A stretch of 32,350 nucleotides of DNA from Colwellia sp. (GTDB lineage Bacteria; Pseudomonadota; Gammaproteobacteria; Enterobacterales; Alteromonadaceae). The notes under the pieces are model-generated. The model did not search any database. It worked only from the letters and a program-made list of their open reading frames with translations, and had not been told where the DNA came from. The DNA is taken from contig NZ_JABSOV010000044.1 in the NCBI RefSeq assembly GCF_013215345.1, forward strand, positions 1 through 32,350, read 5' to 3'. The translations under genes and the position numbers were made by a program. Each line of letters begins with the position of its first letter. Positions within the stretch are counted from its first letter, which is position 1. This document shows positions 8,432-17,432 of this stretch, piece by piece.

Positions 8432-9724
8432 CTATTTGGCAAGTTCTGCGACAACATCAGTAAATAAACGTTCGAAGACAGCAAGACCTTCATTAGCTAT
8501 ATCATCGCTAATAGTTAATGCCGGTAAAAAACGAATAACATTGCCATAAAATCCACATGCTAATAGCACTATGCCGTACTTAGCGGCATTAGCAATAATG
8601 GCTTGGGTTAGCTCAGTATTTGGCTGTTCCACATCACCATCACAAATAAGCTCTATGGCAATCATAGCGCCCTTGTTTCTAACATCTAGAATCAGATTAG
8701 GGAATTTATTTTGTAATTGTGACAACTGCTCGTTAAATAGTTCGCCTATTTGATTAGAGCGTACTATTAAATTTTCTTCCTCAATGATCTCGAGTACCGC
8801 TAGTGCTGCAGCACAAGCTACCGGAGAGCCGCCATAAGTTCCACCTAAACCACCAGGCAAGGGTGCATCCATAATGTCAGCTTTACCGACAACTGCAGCG
8901 ATAGGGAAACCACCAGCAATGCCTTTTGCCATGGTGATTAAGTCAGGCTCAACATTGGCGTATTCAAAGTTAAACATTTTACCGGTACGGGCAAAACCGG
9001 TTTGAATTTCATCGGCAATTAAAACTATACCGTGTTTATCACAAAGCTGGCGTAACGCTTGTAAAAACTCACTTGGCGCTTGATAGAAACCACCTTCGCC
9101 TTGGATAGGCTCAACAATAATGGCGGCAACATCAGTTGGTGCAATATCGACTTTAAAGAGGTTTTCTATCGCTTTAAGGGATTGTGCAACGGTAATGCCG
9201 TGACAAGCAATAGGGAAAGGTGCGTGGAAGATATCACCAGGAAAAGGCCCAAATAAGTTTTTATAAGGGGTGATTTTACCGGTTAACGCCATGGTTAAAT
9301 TGGTACGACCATGAAAACCACCGTTAAAAGCAATAACACCACGACGCCCGGTATGAGCGCGCGCTATTTTAACGCAATTTTCCACCGCTTCGGCGCCAGT
9401 AGAAACAAAAATTGCTTTTTTCTCTGAATCACCAGGCGCAATAGCCACTAATTTTTCCGCTAATTCAACCGCTACTTCATAAGGGTTAACCATTACACAA
9501 GTATGACTAAATTTATCCAGTTGTGCTTTTACCGCAGCAACAACTTTCGGGTGACTATGGCCGGTATTACACACGGCAATGCCAGTACCAAAATCAATAT
9601 AACGTTTACCTTCAACATCCCAAATCTCTGAGTTTTGTGCACGCTCCACATACACTGGGTACATATTGCCTTGTCCGCGGGCAATTACCTGTGTCTTTCT
9701 TTTTTGTAATTCTGAATTTGTCAT
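8432..9724 (-). CDS. gabT: 4-aminobutyrate aminotransferase
   Basis: A 430-residue class III (fold type I) PLP aminotransferase matching GabT in length and motifs. These include GTGIAVCNTGHSHP near the N-terminus, the cofactor-contact ADEIQTGFARTGKM, and the Schiff-base lysine Lys267 in MAKGIAGGFP, at almost exactly the E. coli position. It transfers the amino group of GABA to 2-oxoglutarate, giving succinic semialdehyde and glutamate in the cytoplasm. It lies 96 bp downstream of gabD in the same orientation and the two complete the GABA shunt to succinate. Related 5-aminovalerate or beta-alanine aminotransferases cannot be excluded, but the pairing with gabD favours GABA. Confidence 0.93.
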   Translation of the reverse strand: MTNSELQKRKTQVIARGQGNMYPVYVERAQNSEIWDVEGKRYIDFGTGIAVCNTGHSHPKVVAAVKAQLDKFSHTCVMVNPYEVAVELAEKLVAIAPGDSEKKAIFVSTGAEAVENCVKIARAHTGRRGVIAFNGGFHGRTNLTMALTGKITPYKNLFGPFPGDIFHAPFPIACHGITVAQSLKAIENLFKVDIAPTDVAAIIVEPIQGEGGFYQAPSEFLQALRQLCDKHGIVLIADEIQTGFARTGKMFNFEYANVEPDLITMAKGIAGGFPIAAVVGKADIMDAPLPGGLGGTYGGSPVACAAALAVLEIIEEENLIVRSNQIGELFNEQLSQLQNKFPNLILDVRNKGAMIAIELICDGDVEQPNTELTQAIIANAAKYGIVLLACGFYGNVIRFLPALTISDDIANEGLAVFERLFTDVVAELAK

Positions 9725-9820
9725 TTTATTTACCTAGTTCAATTTTTATATCAATTGGCCAGCGTCATTAACATCTTCACTTAAAAGCGCTGGTTTTTGT
9801 AATTTTTACTAAAAGCTTAG

Positions 9821-11278
9821 TTACTTATCTAGGCCGCCCATACATAAATATTTGATTTCTAAATAATCATCTAAACCATACTTTGAGCCTTCACGGCCAT
9901 TACCTGATTGTTTGACTCCACCAAACGGTGCAGCGGCATTGGAAATAATACCTTCGTTTATACCAACCATACCGAACTCCAATCCTTCCGCTACTCGCCA
10001 AATTCGGCCAATATCTCGAGAATAAAAATAAGCCGCCAAGCCATATTCTGTATCGTTGGCCATATCAATAACTTCTGCTTCAGTGTCAAAGGCAATAATC
10101 GGTGATACAGGGCCAAATATTTCATTGGCGGCAATAGGCATATCATTAGTCACATTAGTTAAAATAGTTCCTTGGTAGAAATTATCTCCAGCGGGATCTT
10201 TTTTACCACCGCAGATTAATGTCGCGCCAGCGGCAATAGACTTGCTCACTAAGCTTTCAACATCACTGACCGCTTGCGCCGAAATCATCGGGCCTATAGT
10301 TACGCCCTCAACTAAACCATCACCTAGGATTAATTCACTGACCGCTTGGGCGAATTTTTCGGTAAATTGTTCAAGTACCGATTGTTGCACGAAAATACGG
10401 TTGGTACAGACACAAGTTTGTCCGGCATTGCGATATTTAGACGCCATAGCGCCCTGCACTGCGGCATCAATATCGGCGTCATCAAAAACAATAAAAGGTG
10501 CATTGCCGCCTAATTCCATTGATACTTTTTTAACTGACGTGGCACATTGGCTCAGTAATGTTTTGCCCACTGGCGTTGAGCCGGTAAAGGTGAATTTTGC
10601 GATATCAGGATGTTGGGTTAACACTTCACCCATGCCGCGAGCATCTTCACCAACAACAACATTAAACACGCCTGCAGGGATACCTGCTCTTTCAGCAAGT
10701 TCTGCCATGGCAAGCGCAGAAAGTGGTGTTTGTTTTGCTGGCCGTACGACAAAAGTACAACCTGCAGCTAATGCCGCCGCCGCTTTACGGGCAATCATGG
10801 CATTAGGAAAATTCCATGGAGTAATCGAGGCAACCACGCCAACTGGCTGTTTAATTACTATAATGCGTTTGTCGTTTGATGGCCCAGGGATAATATCGCC
10901 ATAAACACGTTTACCTTCTTCAGCAAACCACTCAATAAAAGAGGCACCATAAGCAACTTCACCCTTAGCTTCAGCTAATGGCTTTCCTTGCTCTAATGTT
11001 AGAATTCGACCTAAATCGTCTTGATTTGCCATCATCAGATCAAACCAGTTACGTAATAAAGTCGCTCTTTGGTTAGCCGATTTTGCCGACCACATAGCTA
11101 AGGCATCTTTAGCGGCTTTAACCGCCAGCTTAGTTTCAACCACACCAGCATTGCTGACCTTGATAATCTCTGCGCCATTCACTGGATTGGTGACGGAAAA
11201 TTCAGTAGCACTGCTATGCCAACTACCATTGATATAAGAAAAGTTTTTCAATAATTGTTTATCTGCTAGGCCGTACAT
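9821..11278 (-). CDS. gabD: Succinate-semialdehyde dehydrogenase, NAD(P)+
   Basis: A 485-residue aldehyde dehydrogenase of the GabD type. The FTGSTPVGKTLL nucleotide-binding turn, the general-base Glu255 in SMELGGNAPF, and the catalytic Cys289 in GQTCVCTN are all present; the second Cys (291) two residues later is the redox-active pair known in GabD1 enzymes. Length equals E. coli GabD (482). It oxidises succinic semialdehyde to succinate. AAGGAT is spaced six bases before the ATG. It is first in the gabD-gabT unit and divergent from a LysR regulator across about 130 bp, the classical arrangement for regulation by that protein. Confidence 0.94.
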   Translation of the reverse strand: MYGLADKQLLKNFSYINGSWHSSATEFSVTNPVNGAEIIKVSNAGVVETKLAVKAAKDALAMWSAKSANQRATLLRNWFDLMMANQDDLGRILTLEQGKPLAEAKGEVAYGASFIEWFAEEGKRVYGDIIPGPSNDKRIIVIKQPVGVVASITPWNFPNAMIARKAAAALAAGCTFVVRPAKQTPLSALAMAELAERAGIPAGVFNVVVGEDARGMGEVLTQHPDIAKFTFTGSTPVGKTLLSQCATSVKKVSMELGGNAPFIVFDDADIDAAVQGAMASKYRNAGQTCVCTNRIFVQQSVLEQFTEKFAQAVSELILGDGLVEGVTIGPMISAQAVSDVESLVSKSIAAGATLICGGKKDPAGDNFYQGTILTNVTNDMPIAANEIFGPVSPIIAFDTEAEVIDMANDTEYGLAAYFYSRDIGRIWRVAEGLEFGMVGINEGIISNAAAPFGGVKQSGNGREGSKYGLDDYLEIKYLCMGGLDK

Positions 11279-11332
11279 AACGAGATCCTTAATAATTATC
11301 TGTGGTTTGGGTATATGCCCCTATTGAAACCC

Positions 11333-11395
11333 ATAACAAACTCAGGTTAAATATAAAACATTAAACCTATTGTTTGGACTAGACCAAACTTATAA
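11333..11395. promoter_or_regulatory. Divergent gabD/lysR control region with dyads
   Basis: The 129-bp gap holds two candidate LysR sites. TTTGGACTAGACCAAA (about 11380-11395) is a near-perfect dyad close to the lysR start. On the minus strand, TAACCTGAGTTTGTTATGG (11331-11349) resembles the capA-like operator but with three extra bases between half-sites, so it is not a proper T-N11-A copy. Autoregulation and control of gabD are plausible; the exact site is uncertain. Confidence 0.4.
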
Positions 11396-11407
11396 AGAAT
11401 ATTACTT

Positions 11408-12334
11408 ATGAAAAACACCTCAATTATTCCCAAGCCAGTAACTGAGTATGACCTAAGGTTACTGAGAATTTTCAGCTCTGTTGTTGAATACGGTGGTTTT
11501 GCTGCTGCAGAGCTAGCACTAGGTATTACCCGCTCAACCATCAGTGTGCATATGTCTAACTTAGAGACACGGATGAAGCTAATCTTATGTCGTCGTGGTC
11601 GAGGTGGCTTTGCCTTAACCGAAGATGGCCAAGCGGTTTACCGGGCAATAATAGAGTTATTTGACTCACTCAATGACTTTTCTTTACTGGTGGGCACCTT
11701 AGGTAAAGAGCTTAGTGGTGAGTTAGTGATCTTGTGCGCCGATCAGCTAGACTCATTAAAACAACAAAAATTAGCGCAAGTTATTCAACAACTACACGAT
11801 GACTCACCTAACTTACATATTGTCTTAGACGGTGACTCAATTTCCACTATTGAAAAGCAATTATTAAAAGATAAAGCCCATATTGGCCTATTCCCAAGTT
11901 ACCAGCAGATAGAGGGATTAAGTTACACCGCTCTTTCAAACGAGCCTATTTTTCTATGTTGCGCCAAAGACCACCCTTTCTTTAGTCAAGTTGATAGCTC
12001 AATTTCGGAACAAGATTTAGCAGAAGTCGCTGCCATTCATCCCGGTATCGATATAGATAACGATGGAAAAGAGCAATTAATGAAACTTAATTTATCGGCT
12101 AAGTCGTACCAATTTGATACCCGTAAAACCATGATATTATCAGGCCGTTATCTAGGCTATATGCCGCAAAGCTATATTCAAGAAGAATTAAACCAAGGAC
12201 AAATTCGTATCATTAAACCCAGTAGTCATACCTATCAATTTAACTTGTCCTTGGTGACAAAAAGCTCACCCCGTGAAGTAAGTAAGGTCAATTTACTGAG
12301 CAATATTTTCAAGCAAGTATTTAAAATAACCTAA
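11408..12334 (+). CDS. LysR-family regulator, divergent from gabD
   Basis: A 308-residue LysR-type regulator. The N-terminal helix-turn-helix covers about residues 12-72 (FSSVVEYGGFAAAELALG, then RSTISVHMSNLE) and the co-inducer domain follows from about residue 95. It is divergent from gabD, so GABA-shunt control is likely, and it is the best-placed candidate to bind the TATAACC-N3-GGTTATA dyads, which contain the T-N11-A core typical of this family. A second LysR gene at the right edge is the alternative. The ribosome binding site is weak (AAAGAA). A 16-bp perfect hairpin overlaps the stop codon. Confidence 0.9.
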   Translation: MKNTSIIPKPVTEYDLRLLRIFSSVVEYGGFAAAELALGITRSTISVHMSNLETRMKLILCRRGRGGFALTEDGQAVYRAIIELFDSLNDFSLLVGTLGKELSGELVILCADQLDSLKQQKLAQVIQQLHDDSPNLHIVLDGDSISTIEKQLLKDKAHIGLFPSYQQIEGLSYTALSNEPIFLCCAKDHPFFSQVDSSISEQDLAEVAAIHPGIDIDNDGKEQLMKLNLSAKSYQFDTRKTMILSGRYLGYMPQSYIQEELNQGQIRIIKPSSHTYQFNLSLVTKSSPREVSKVNLLSNIFKQVFKIT

Positions 12335-12366
12335 CTTACATTAAGCTAAGTTAATGTAAGTTAGGT
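12329..12366 (+). terminator. 16-bp perfect stem-loop over the lysR stop codon
   Basis: The arms at 12329-12344 and 12351-12366 are perfectly complementary around a six-base loop; the left arm includes the TAA stop codon (12332-12334). No T-run follows on the plus strand, so it is either a 3'-end stabilising or terminating structure or a protein-binding dyad. Confidence 0.5.
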
Positions 12367-12436
12367 CAATAAGAATTGGCTATCTCAATACTCAGTAAAA
12401 GCCATATATTAACCTAGATATACCGTGTCCATCAGC

Positions 12437-12455
12437 CTATAACCTTGCGCTATGG
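12437..12455. promoter_or_regulatory. Shared operator dyad (weak copy) upstream of 82-aa gene
   Basis: CTATAACC-TTG-CGCTATGG, with T-N11-A core at 12440-12452, has a full left half-site and a degenerate right half-site of the shared dyad. It lies about 95 bp before the start codon of the small Asn/Asp-rich protein. Confidence 0.5.
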
Positions 12456-12546
12456 ATGAACAAAACTTAAGTCATTTCATTTTTAAACATAAAATTACAT
12501 TATGGTTATCCAAGGTGATAAATAACGTTTTAACAAGGTGATGATT

Positions 12547-12795
12547 ATGGCTAGTACAGACGATGCTCAAGGGAAAGTAACGAAGTGCAATAATAGCGCT
12601 GCAGATGACTTTACAGGAAATCTAGAGAACAACTCAGTTGCTAGTGCTGATAATGACTCTGGTACTAACGCTATTACAAACAGAATAAATAATAACGATA
12701 CAATAGAGAGTACTGCTAGCCCTGAAGCTTCGCCTTTAATGAGATACTTTGATTTCGATGAATCAAATTATAGCTATGTATTAGGTTATAACTAA
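12547..12795 (+). CDS. Small Asn/Asp/Ser-rich hypothetical protein
   Basis: An 82-residue protein I do not recognise. The start at 12547 is chosen because AAGGTG (12535-12540) is correctly spaced; an ATG at 12541 is the alternative. Residues 1-58 are low-complexity and rich in Asp, Asn, Ser and Thr with one Cys, likely disordered. The last 20 or so residues differ, being aromatic: MRYFDFDESNYSYVLGYN. No signal peptide or membrane segment. It has its own promoter region containing a copy of the shared operator and is convergent with the MHYT kinase gene. A disordered adaptor, or a peptide whose Tyr-rich tail is recognised by a partner, would fit; neither is shown. Confidence 0.6.
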   Translation: MASTDDAQGKVTKCNNSAADDFTGNLENNSVASADNDSGTNAITNRINNNDTIESTASPEASPLMRYFDFDESNYSYVLGYN

Positions 12796-12882
12796 AGCTG
12801 GTACTTAGTGTTTATATCGAGTGTTGACCCTGACAGTGATTATTTTACAATAGCGATAGTGCTGGTTACCATAAGGATGCCA

Positions 12883-15366
12883 CTAATTAGTTTTAAGCCA
12901 CTTATTAAGCGTATCAGATAATATTTCAATATCTATTGGCTTAGTTAAGTAGTCACTCATACCAGCAGCAAAGCACTTAGCGTCATCTCCGACCATAGCA
13001 TTAGCGGTCATGGCAATAATTGGAATGTCTTTATAATGATGACCCGCTTCTCCGGAACGAATTCCTCTGGTCGCTTGATAACCATCCATGATAGGCATTT
13101 GGCAATCCATTAACACCAAAGTAAAGGGCTTACCTGGGCAAGCGTTAGCTAATGTATCTAAGGCTTCTTGGCCATTCTTAGCCACGGTAACATTGAGGCC
13201 AATCTCGTTAAGCATATGAGTCGCGACTACAGTATTAATACGATTATCGTCTACCAACAAGACCTTGACCTTGCTGGAGAAATTTTGACACGGTACATCA
13301 ATTTCATCGATTGCAATATTACTTTCACCTGAGTTACTATTTTCATCTAATTCACGTTCATCTAACTCACTATTTTCATGAGAAAATGAAGCCAAATATT
13401 GATGGGTAATTATTGGTTGAGATAAATCGATATCACTGGCAGGAGACTTTATTATCGCTAACGCATCTAAAATATCTGAGCCGGTAACGGGTTTTGAGAA
13501 GTAGGCATTGAAGCCTAGGTCGGTAAAATACTTTGTATCGCCTTGTGTCGACATCGAGGTCATCATGACCATAGGCAGTTCATTAAAACGCTTATCCTGT
13601 CTTATTTTCCGCGCAAAGGTGGCACCATCCATATTTGGCATCTGCATATCAACAAAAATCACATCAAAAAGATCGCGTTTATTGTCAAAATAGCTCTCCA
13701 ATTTTAAAAACGCCGCTGCAGCGCTGTCCGCTTCTTCTACGCAGCAGCCCCAGTGTTCCAATTGTCCCCGTAATACTTCCCTATTGGTGGCATTATCATC
13801 AATGACTAATAACGATAATTTGCTGACATCTATATGAGGTACTACCTGTTTTGACTGACTGCTTTTTAATAAGCTAATGTTAAAGTTAAAACAACTGCCC
13901 TTGTTCAATATACTGGTGACCGAGATTGAACCTTGCATCAATTCGCATAATTGTTTAGAAATGGATAAACCCAGTCCTGTGCCACCATATTTTCGTGTAG
14001 TGGATGAATCAACTTGGGTAAATAATTGAAATAAGTTTTTAATGGATTTTTTCGGAATGCCTATGCCGCTATCCTCTACAGAGCAACTAAAGATTAAATC
14101 TGACTGTTCATCCTCAATTAGTTCAGCTCGGATAATAATATTGCCAGTTTCGGTAAACTTTATCGCGTTTGATACCAAGTTTGAAATAATTTGTCTAATG
14201 CGAACGGGATCGCCTTTGACCATTGAATGCTCAATGCGAGTAATATCAAGAATAATTTCTAAGCCTTTAATTTCAGCTTGTAAGGCCACAGATTCTGCAA
14301 ATTCAATTAATAAACTGCGTAAGTCAAAATGCAAGACTTCTAAATCTAGTTTACCCGCGTCTACTTTAGAAAAATCTAATATGTCATTCAGTAAAGCTAA
14401 TAATGACTTAGCGCTTGAACGCGCTATTTTTGCCTTATACATTTGATTTTCATCGAGATTTGATTTTATCAATAAATCTAGCATACCTAAGACACCATTC
14501 ATCGGCGTACGAATTTCATGACTCATACTCGCTAAAAACTCGGCCTTTGCCTGCGTTGAAGCTTCAGCATCAACTTTGGCTAACAAAAGCTTGGTAAACA
14601 TTTTGTTGATGATGTTGGATACCACAGCTAACATCGATAGAAATAGTGTGCTGGCAATCAATATAACGGTCATCATTGCGTGTGAAGCATTAGCTTCAGC
14701 GTGGCTGATATGGTCAATCGCCAAAAAATACGATGCTTGCATACCCATGTAATGCATACCGGTAATAGCGGCACCAACTAAAGCGGCTGAACGAAGCAAT
14801 TGATAATTCTGTTCTCTTTCAGCATCTACATTAAACTTCCCGGCATAAAGCGCAATAATGGCTAGCACCACAGCAACAATAATCGAGAGTAGAAAAAACC
14901 AGGGTTGGTACACTAACGTAAAATTGCCATACATTGCCTCCATGCCCATATAATGCATGATACCAATGCCTGCGCCTAAGATAATACCAGCCCCGATAAG
15001 GTGCCAAGTAGTGTAATTATCACGTTCAATAAAAAATAGCGCAATATAACTGGCCGCAATAGCGGGCAGAACAGACAGCGCTGTTAGTCCAAGATGATGG
15101 TGAACAGCTACTGGTAATGATAACGCCAGCATACCGACAAAGTGCATTGACCATATAGCGCTGCCCATGGCTAAGGAGCCGCCAACATGCCACAAGCGCT
15201 TAGCGGTAACTGATTCAGCATAACGCATTGAGGGAATGGTAGATAAACCCGCGTACGCTCCTATCCAAGCAACAATATAAGAAGCAAACACAACGAAGTA
15301 ATTATAGTCTGTAGTGAGTGCGAGAAAGATCGCGGTATTATTATCTAAAAATTCTAAGCCAAACAT
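12883..15366 (-). CDS. MHYT-domain hybrid histidine kinase with two receiver domains
   Basis: An 827-residue membrane hybrid kinase. Residues about 1-245 are the MHYT sensor: seven hydrophobic segments with three repeats of the metal-binding pattern ([27 protein letters not shown]), proposed in the literature to bind copper and sense O2, CO or NO. Next come a dimerisation/phosphoacceptor domain (His283 in [12 protein letters not shown]), an ATPase domain (ending [12 protein letters not shown]), a first receiver with Asp573 ([11 protein letters not shown]) and a second with Asp754 ([11 protein letters not shown]). No Hpt domain is present, so phosphotransfer must go to a separate protein. The ATG at 15366 is chosen over a TTG at 15381. 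No cognate partner gene is adjacent except a dead receiver fragment. Confidence 0.9.
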   Translation of the reverse strand: MFGLEFLDNNTAIFLALTTDYNYFVVFASYIVAWIGAYAGLSTIPSMRYAESVTAKRLWHVGGSLAMGSAIWSMHFVGMLALSLPVAVHHHLGLTALSVLPAIAASYIALFFIERDNYTTWHLIGAGIILGAGIGIMHYMGMEAMYGNFTLVYQPWFFLLSIIVAVVLAIIALYAGKFNVDAEREQNYQLLRSAALVGAAITGMHYMGMQASYFLAIDHISHAEANASHAMMTVILIASTLFLSMLAVVSNIINKMFTKLLLAKVDAEASTQAKAEFLASMSHEIRTPMNGVLGMLDLLIKSNLDENQMYKAKIARSSAKSLLALLNDILDFSKVDAGKLDLEVLHFDLRSLLIEFAESVALQAEIKGLEIILDITRIEHSMVKGDPVRIRQIISNLVSNAIKFTETGNIIIRAELIEDEQSDLIFSCSVEDSGIGIPKKSIKNLFQLFTQVDSSTTRKYGGTGLGLSISKQLCELMQGSISVTSILNKGSCFNFNISLLKSSQSKQVVPHIDVSKLSLLVIDDNATNREVLRGQLEHWGCCVEEADSAAAAFLKLESYFDNKRDLFDVIFVDMQMPNMDGATFARKIRQDKRFNELPMVMMTSMSTQGDTKYFTDLGFNAYFSKPVTGSDILDALAIIKSPASDIDLSQPIITHQYLASFSHENSELDERELDENSNSGESNIAIDEIDVPCQNFSSKVKVLLVDDNRINTVVATHMLNEIGLNVTVAKNGQEALDTLANACPGKPFTLVLMDCQMPIMDGYQATRGIRSGEAGHHYKDIPIIAMTANAMVGDDAKCFAAGMSDYLTKPIDIEILSDTLNKWLKTN

Positions 15367-15495
15367 ATTAGATATTCTCAACAGTGTAAGACAGGGGAAG
15401 AAAGGAAACTAAATGCACCAATAATTAGCATAGATGCATTTAGCCATTAAGCTATTGGTAAATTTGCTTTGGTATTGATTTAGTCTTTTTTGGTC

Positions 15496-15720
15496 ATGGG
15501 ATTTTATATAAATAAGGCCTCAAGTGCTGACTCAGGCAAAGGTTTAATACAGAAACAAGTTAGCATAGAAGTTATACAAGCAGAAAATGGTCAAGTGGCG
15601 CTTAATTTATTAATAACAGCAGAAAAGCCGATTGAGTAGATTTTAATGGATATCATGATGCCAATAATGGATGGCATGGAAGTGAATATGACGGTCGTTT
15701 TAAAAAACGACCGTCAATAA
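15496..15720 (+). pseudogene. Degraded response-regulator receiver fragment
   Basis: Reading this frame from the ATG at 15496 gives IEVIQAENGQVALNLL, then a TAG at 15637-15639, then ILMDIMMPIMDGMEV, and a stop at 15718. This is the alpha1-to-alpha3 core of a receiver domain, with the phospho-acceptor Asp codon at 15649-15651. The stop replaces the codon where homologues have Leu (KP-D/E-L-ILMD), explained by a single TTG-to-TAG change. The N-terminal strand with the acidic pair and everything after alpha3 are missing, so it is a remnant, lying antisense to and between the kinase and deacylase genes. Confidence 0.72.
15690..15715 (-). terminator. Terminator hairpin of the deacylase operon
   Basis: GACGGTCGTTT at 15690-15700 pairs perfectly with AAACGACCGTC at 15705-15715 around a four-base loop. 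It lies 26 bp past the deacylase stop codon (minus strand) and contains a T-run within the stem on that strand. Confidence 0.7.
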
Positions 15721-15741
15721 CAGCAATACAAACTGATGAGT

Positions 15742-17424
15742 TTACTGAATAAACTCTCCTGCTAAGATATCCTTGTACTGGGCATCCTCTATCACCAAGG
15801 TACCATTAACAATCACCTGTTCTATCCCTACCGAGTAGTTATTCCATTGACTAAAAGTTGCCTTGGGTGAAAATGTTTGTTGATCAAAAACAATGACATC
15901 AGCCTTGTAGCCCACCTTTAACATGCCACGTTCGGTTAGACCGAGTATCTTGGCAGTTTGTGACGAGCTTCTATTAATAAAGTCAGCCATAGTGAGTAAT
16001 TTTTTCTCGACCACATAAGTTTGATATTTTCTTGGGAAACTAGCATATTTTCTCGGGTGACCATTTGTACCGTCTGAAGAAGTAACCACCCAAGGTTGTA
16101 CCATAAAACGTTCAACGTCTTTAGGTGACATATTAAATGACGCCACTCTCACATCACCTTCCAGTATTAACGCAATAGCGGTATCAACTATAGCTAGATT
16201 TTTCAACTCCGCTACTTGTAATAGATTTAAACCCACTAAGTCTGTATCAGTGAACTCAGTAATATACAGCGAGTCTGGACCACCTCTTCTACGGATATTC
16301 TCAGTAACTTCTTTTGCCAGCTTTTCAGCTAAATCCGCTTGTTTTAAACGTTGATGAAAAGCTTTTGTAGAATCAGCCATTACCCAATTTGGCATAACCG
16401 CACTGCGCAACTTGGTACCAGAGGCTAACCATGGATATTGATCTGCTGATATTGACGTACCATTTTTTTGAGCTTGCTCAATTTTATCAATTGCTTGCTC
16501 ACTTTGTCCCCAAACATCAACCCCTAATGCTTTGATATGCGCTAAATGTAAGTGAATATCGGCCTTGTCGGCAATATTAATCGCTTCATCAAGCGCGGCG
16601 GTAAAACCAATATTGAAGGTACTTTCATCACGTAAATGGGTGTCATAAATACCACCATAGTGACTGGCTATCTTGGCTAAGCTAATAACTTCGTCAGTGT
16701 TAGCATAACTACCAGGCACATAATATAAACCGGTTGATAAACCAATAGCGCCCGCTTGCATCGCTGTGGTGAGTAGTGCCGACATTTCACTGAGCTCTGC
16801 TGGTGTTGAATAACGCTCTGCTCTGCCCATAACTTGTTCTCTTAAACTGCCATGGCCGACTAATAACGCAGTATTTGTACCTATACCATTACTGGTTAAT
16901 TTTTCTGACATTGCAGCGATATCAACGGGACCGCCGCCGTCATTACCGTTAACAACGGTAGTCACACCTTGGGTTAAGTAATTTAAGTTGTGGTTTTTAT
17001 CTTTACTTAACAGCTCAGATAAAGAGTGAGTGTGTGGGTCAATAAAACCTGGGCTAACAATTTTACCTGTAGCATCAATTGTTTTGGTCGCTTTAATAGT
17101 ATGATCACCACTCGGATATAAACCACAAATAATTTTCTGGCAAATAGCGACATCGAGATGTTGAGCTTGGTTACTGTCCCCGGTGTATACCGTGCCGTTA
17201 GTAATTAAAAGATCAACATTATTGGCTAATTGCCCCTGTATCTTACTCTGTGTTTTATTTTGGCCAGGACTCTGCCCATTATTTTGTACTTCACTTTGAA
17301 CAGCACTGTCATCAGAGCAAGCTGTTAACAAGGCTAAACTTACTGCCATGGTAATTATTTTTTTATTAAGTGATTTTTCAGCAATCACTTTTATATCAAG
17401 AAATTTCACATTAAATATACTCAT
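15742..17424 (-). CDS. N-acyl-D-amino-acid deacylase (D-aminoacylase), lipoprotein
   Basis: A 560-residue amidohydrolase of the D-aminoacylase family. Visible signatures are the metal-binding DPHTHS (His131, His133), GLSTGLYYVPG, YDTHLRDES, HLAHIKALG, ADQYPW, and VTSSDGTNGHPRKYASFPR, all characteristic of N-acyl-D-amino-acid deacylases (N-acyl-D-glutamate, D-aspartate and general D-aminoacylases). A long basic N-terminus followed by SLALLTAC gives a lipobox at Cys36, so it is probably a periplasm-facing lipoprotein. That is unusual, as characterised enzymes are cytoplasmic. It releases a free D-amino acid from an acylated or dipeptide-like substrate. It starts 8 bp after the M14 peptidase stop codon with AGGA as ribosome binding site, so both belong to one operon. 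Confidence 0.88.
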   Translation of the reverse strand: MSIFNVKFLDIKVIAEKSLNKKIITMAVSLALLTACSDDSAVQSEVQNNGQSPGQNKTQSKIQGQLANNVDLLITNGTVYTGDSNQAQHLDVAICQKIICGLYPSGDHTIKATKTIDATGKIVSPGFIDPHTHSLSELLSKDKNHNLNYLTQGVTTVVNGNDGGGPVDIAAMSEKLTSNGIGTNTALLVGHGSLREQVMGRAERYSTPAELSEMSALLTTAMQAGAIGLSTGLYYVPGSYANTDEVISLAKIASHYGGIYDTHLRDESTFNIGFTAALDEAINIADKADIHLHLAHIKALGVDVWGQSEQAIDKIEQAQKNGTSISADQYPWLASGTKLRSAVMPNWVMADSTKAFHQRLKQADLAEKLAKEVTENIRRRGGPDSLYITEFTDTDLVGLNLLQVAELKNLAIVDTAIALILEGDVRVASFNMSPKDVERFMVQPWVVTSSDGTNGHPRKYASFPRKYQTYVVEKKLLTMADFINRSSSQTAKILGLTERGMLKVGYKADVIVFDQQTFSPKATFSQWNNYSVGIEQVIVNGTLVIEDAQYKDILAGEFIQ

Positions 17425-17432
17425 AGCATGTC

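Noticed and set aside
10242-10904. Long plus-strand ORF of 220 codons inside gabD
   Set aside because: It is the antisense shadow of a well-supported aldehyde dehydrogenase, has no family resemblance and no ribosome binding site.
11347-11541. Minus-strand ORF overlapping the start of the LysR gene
   Set aside because: It is antisense to the helix-turn-helix coding region, has no recognisable domain and lies across the gabD promoter region.
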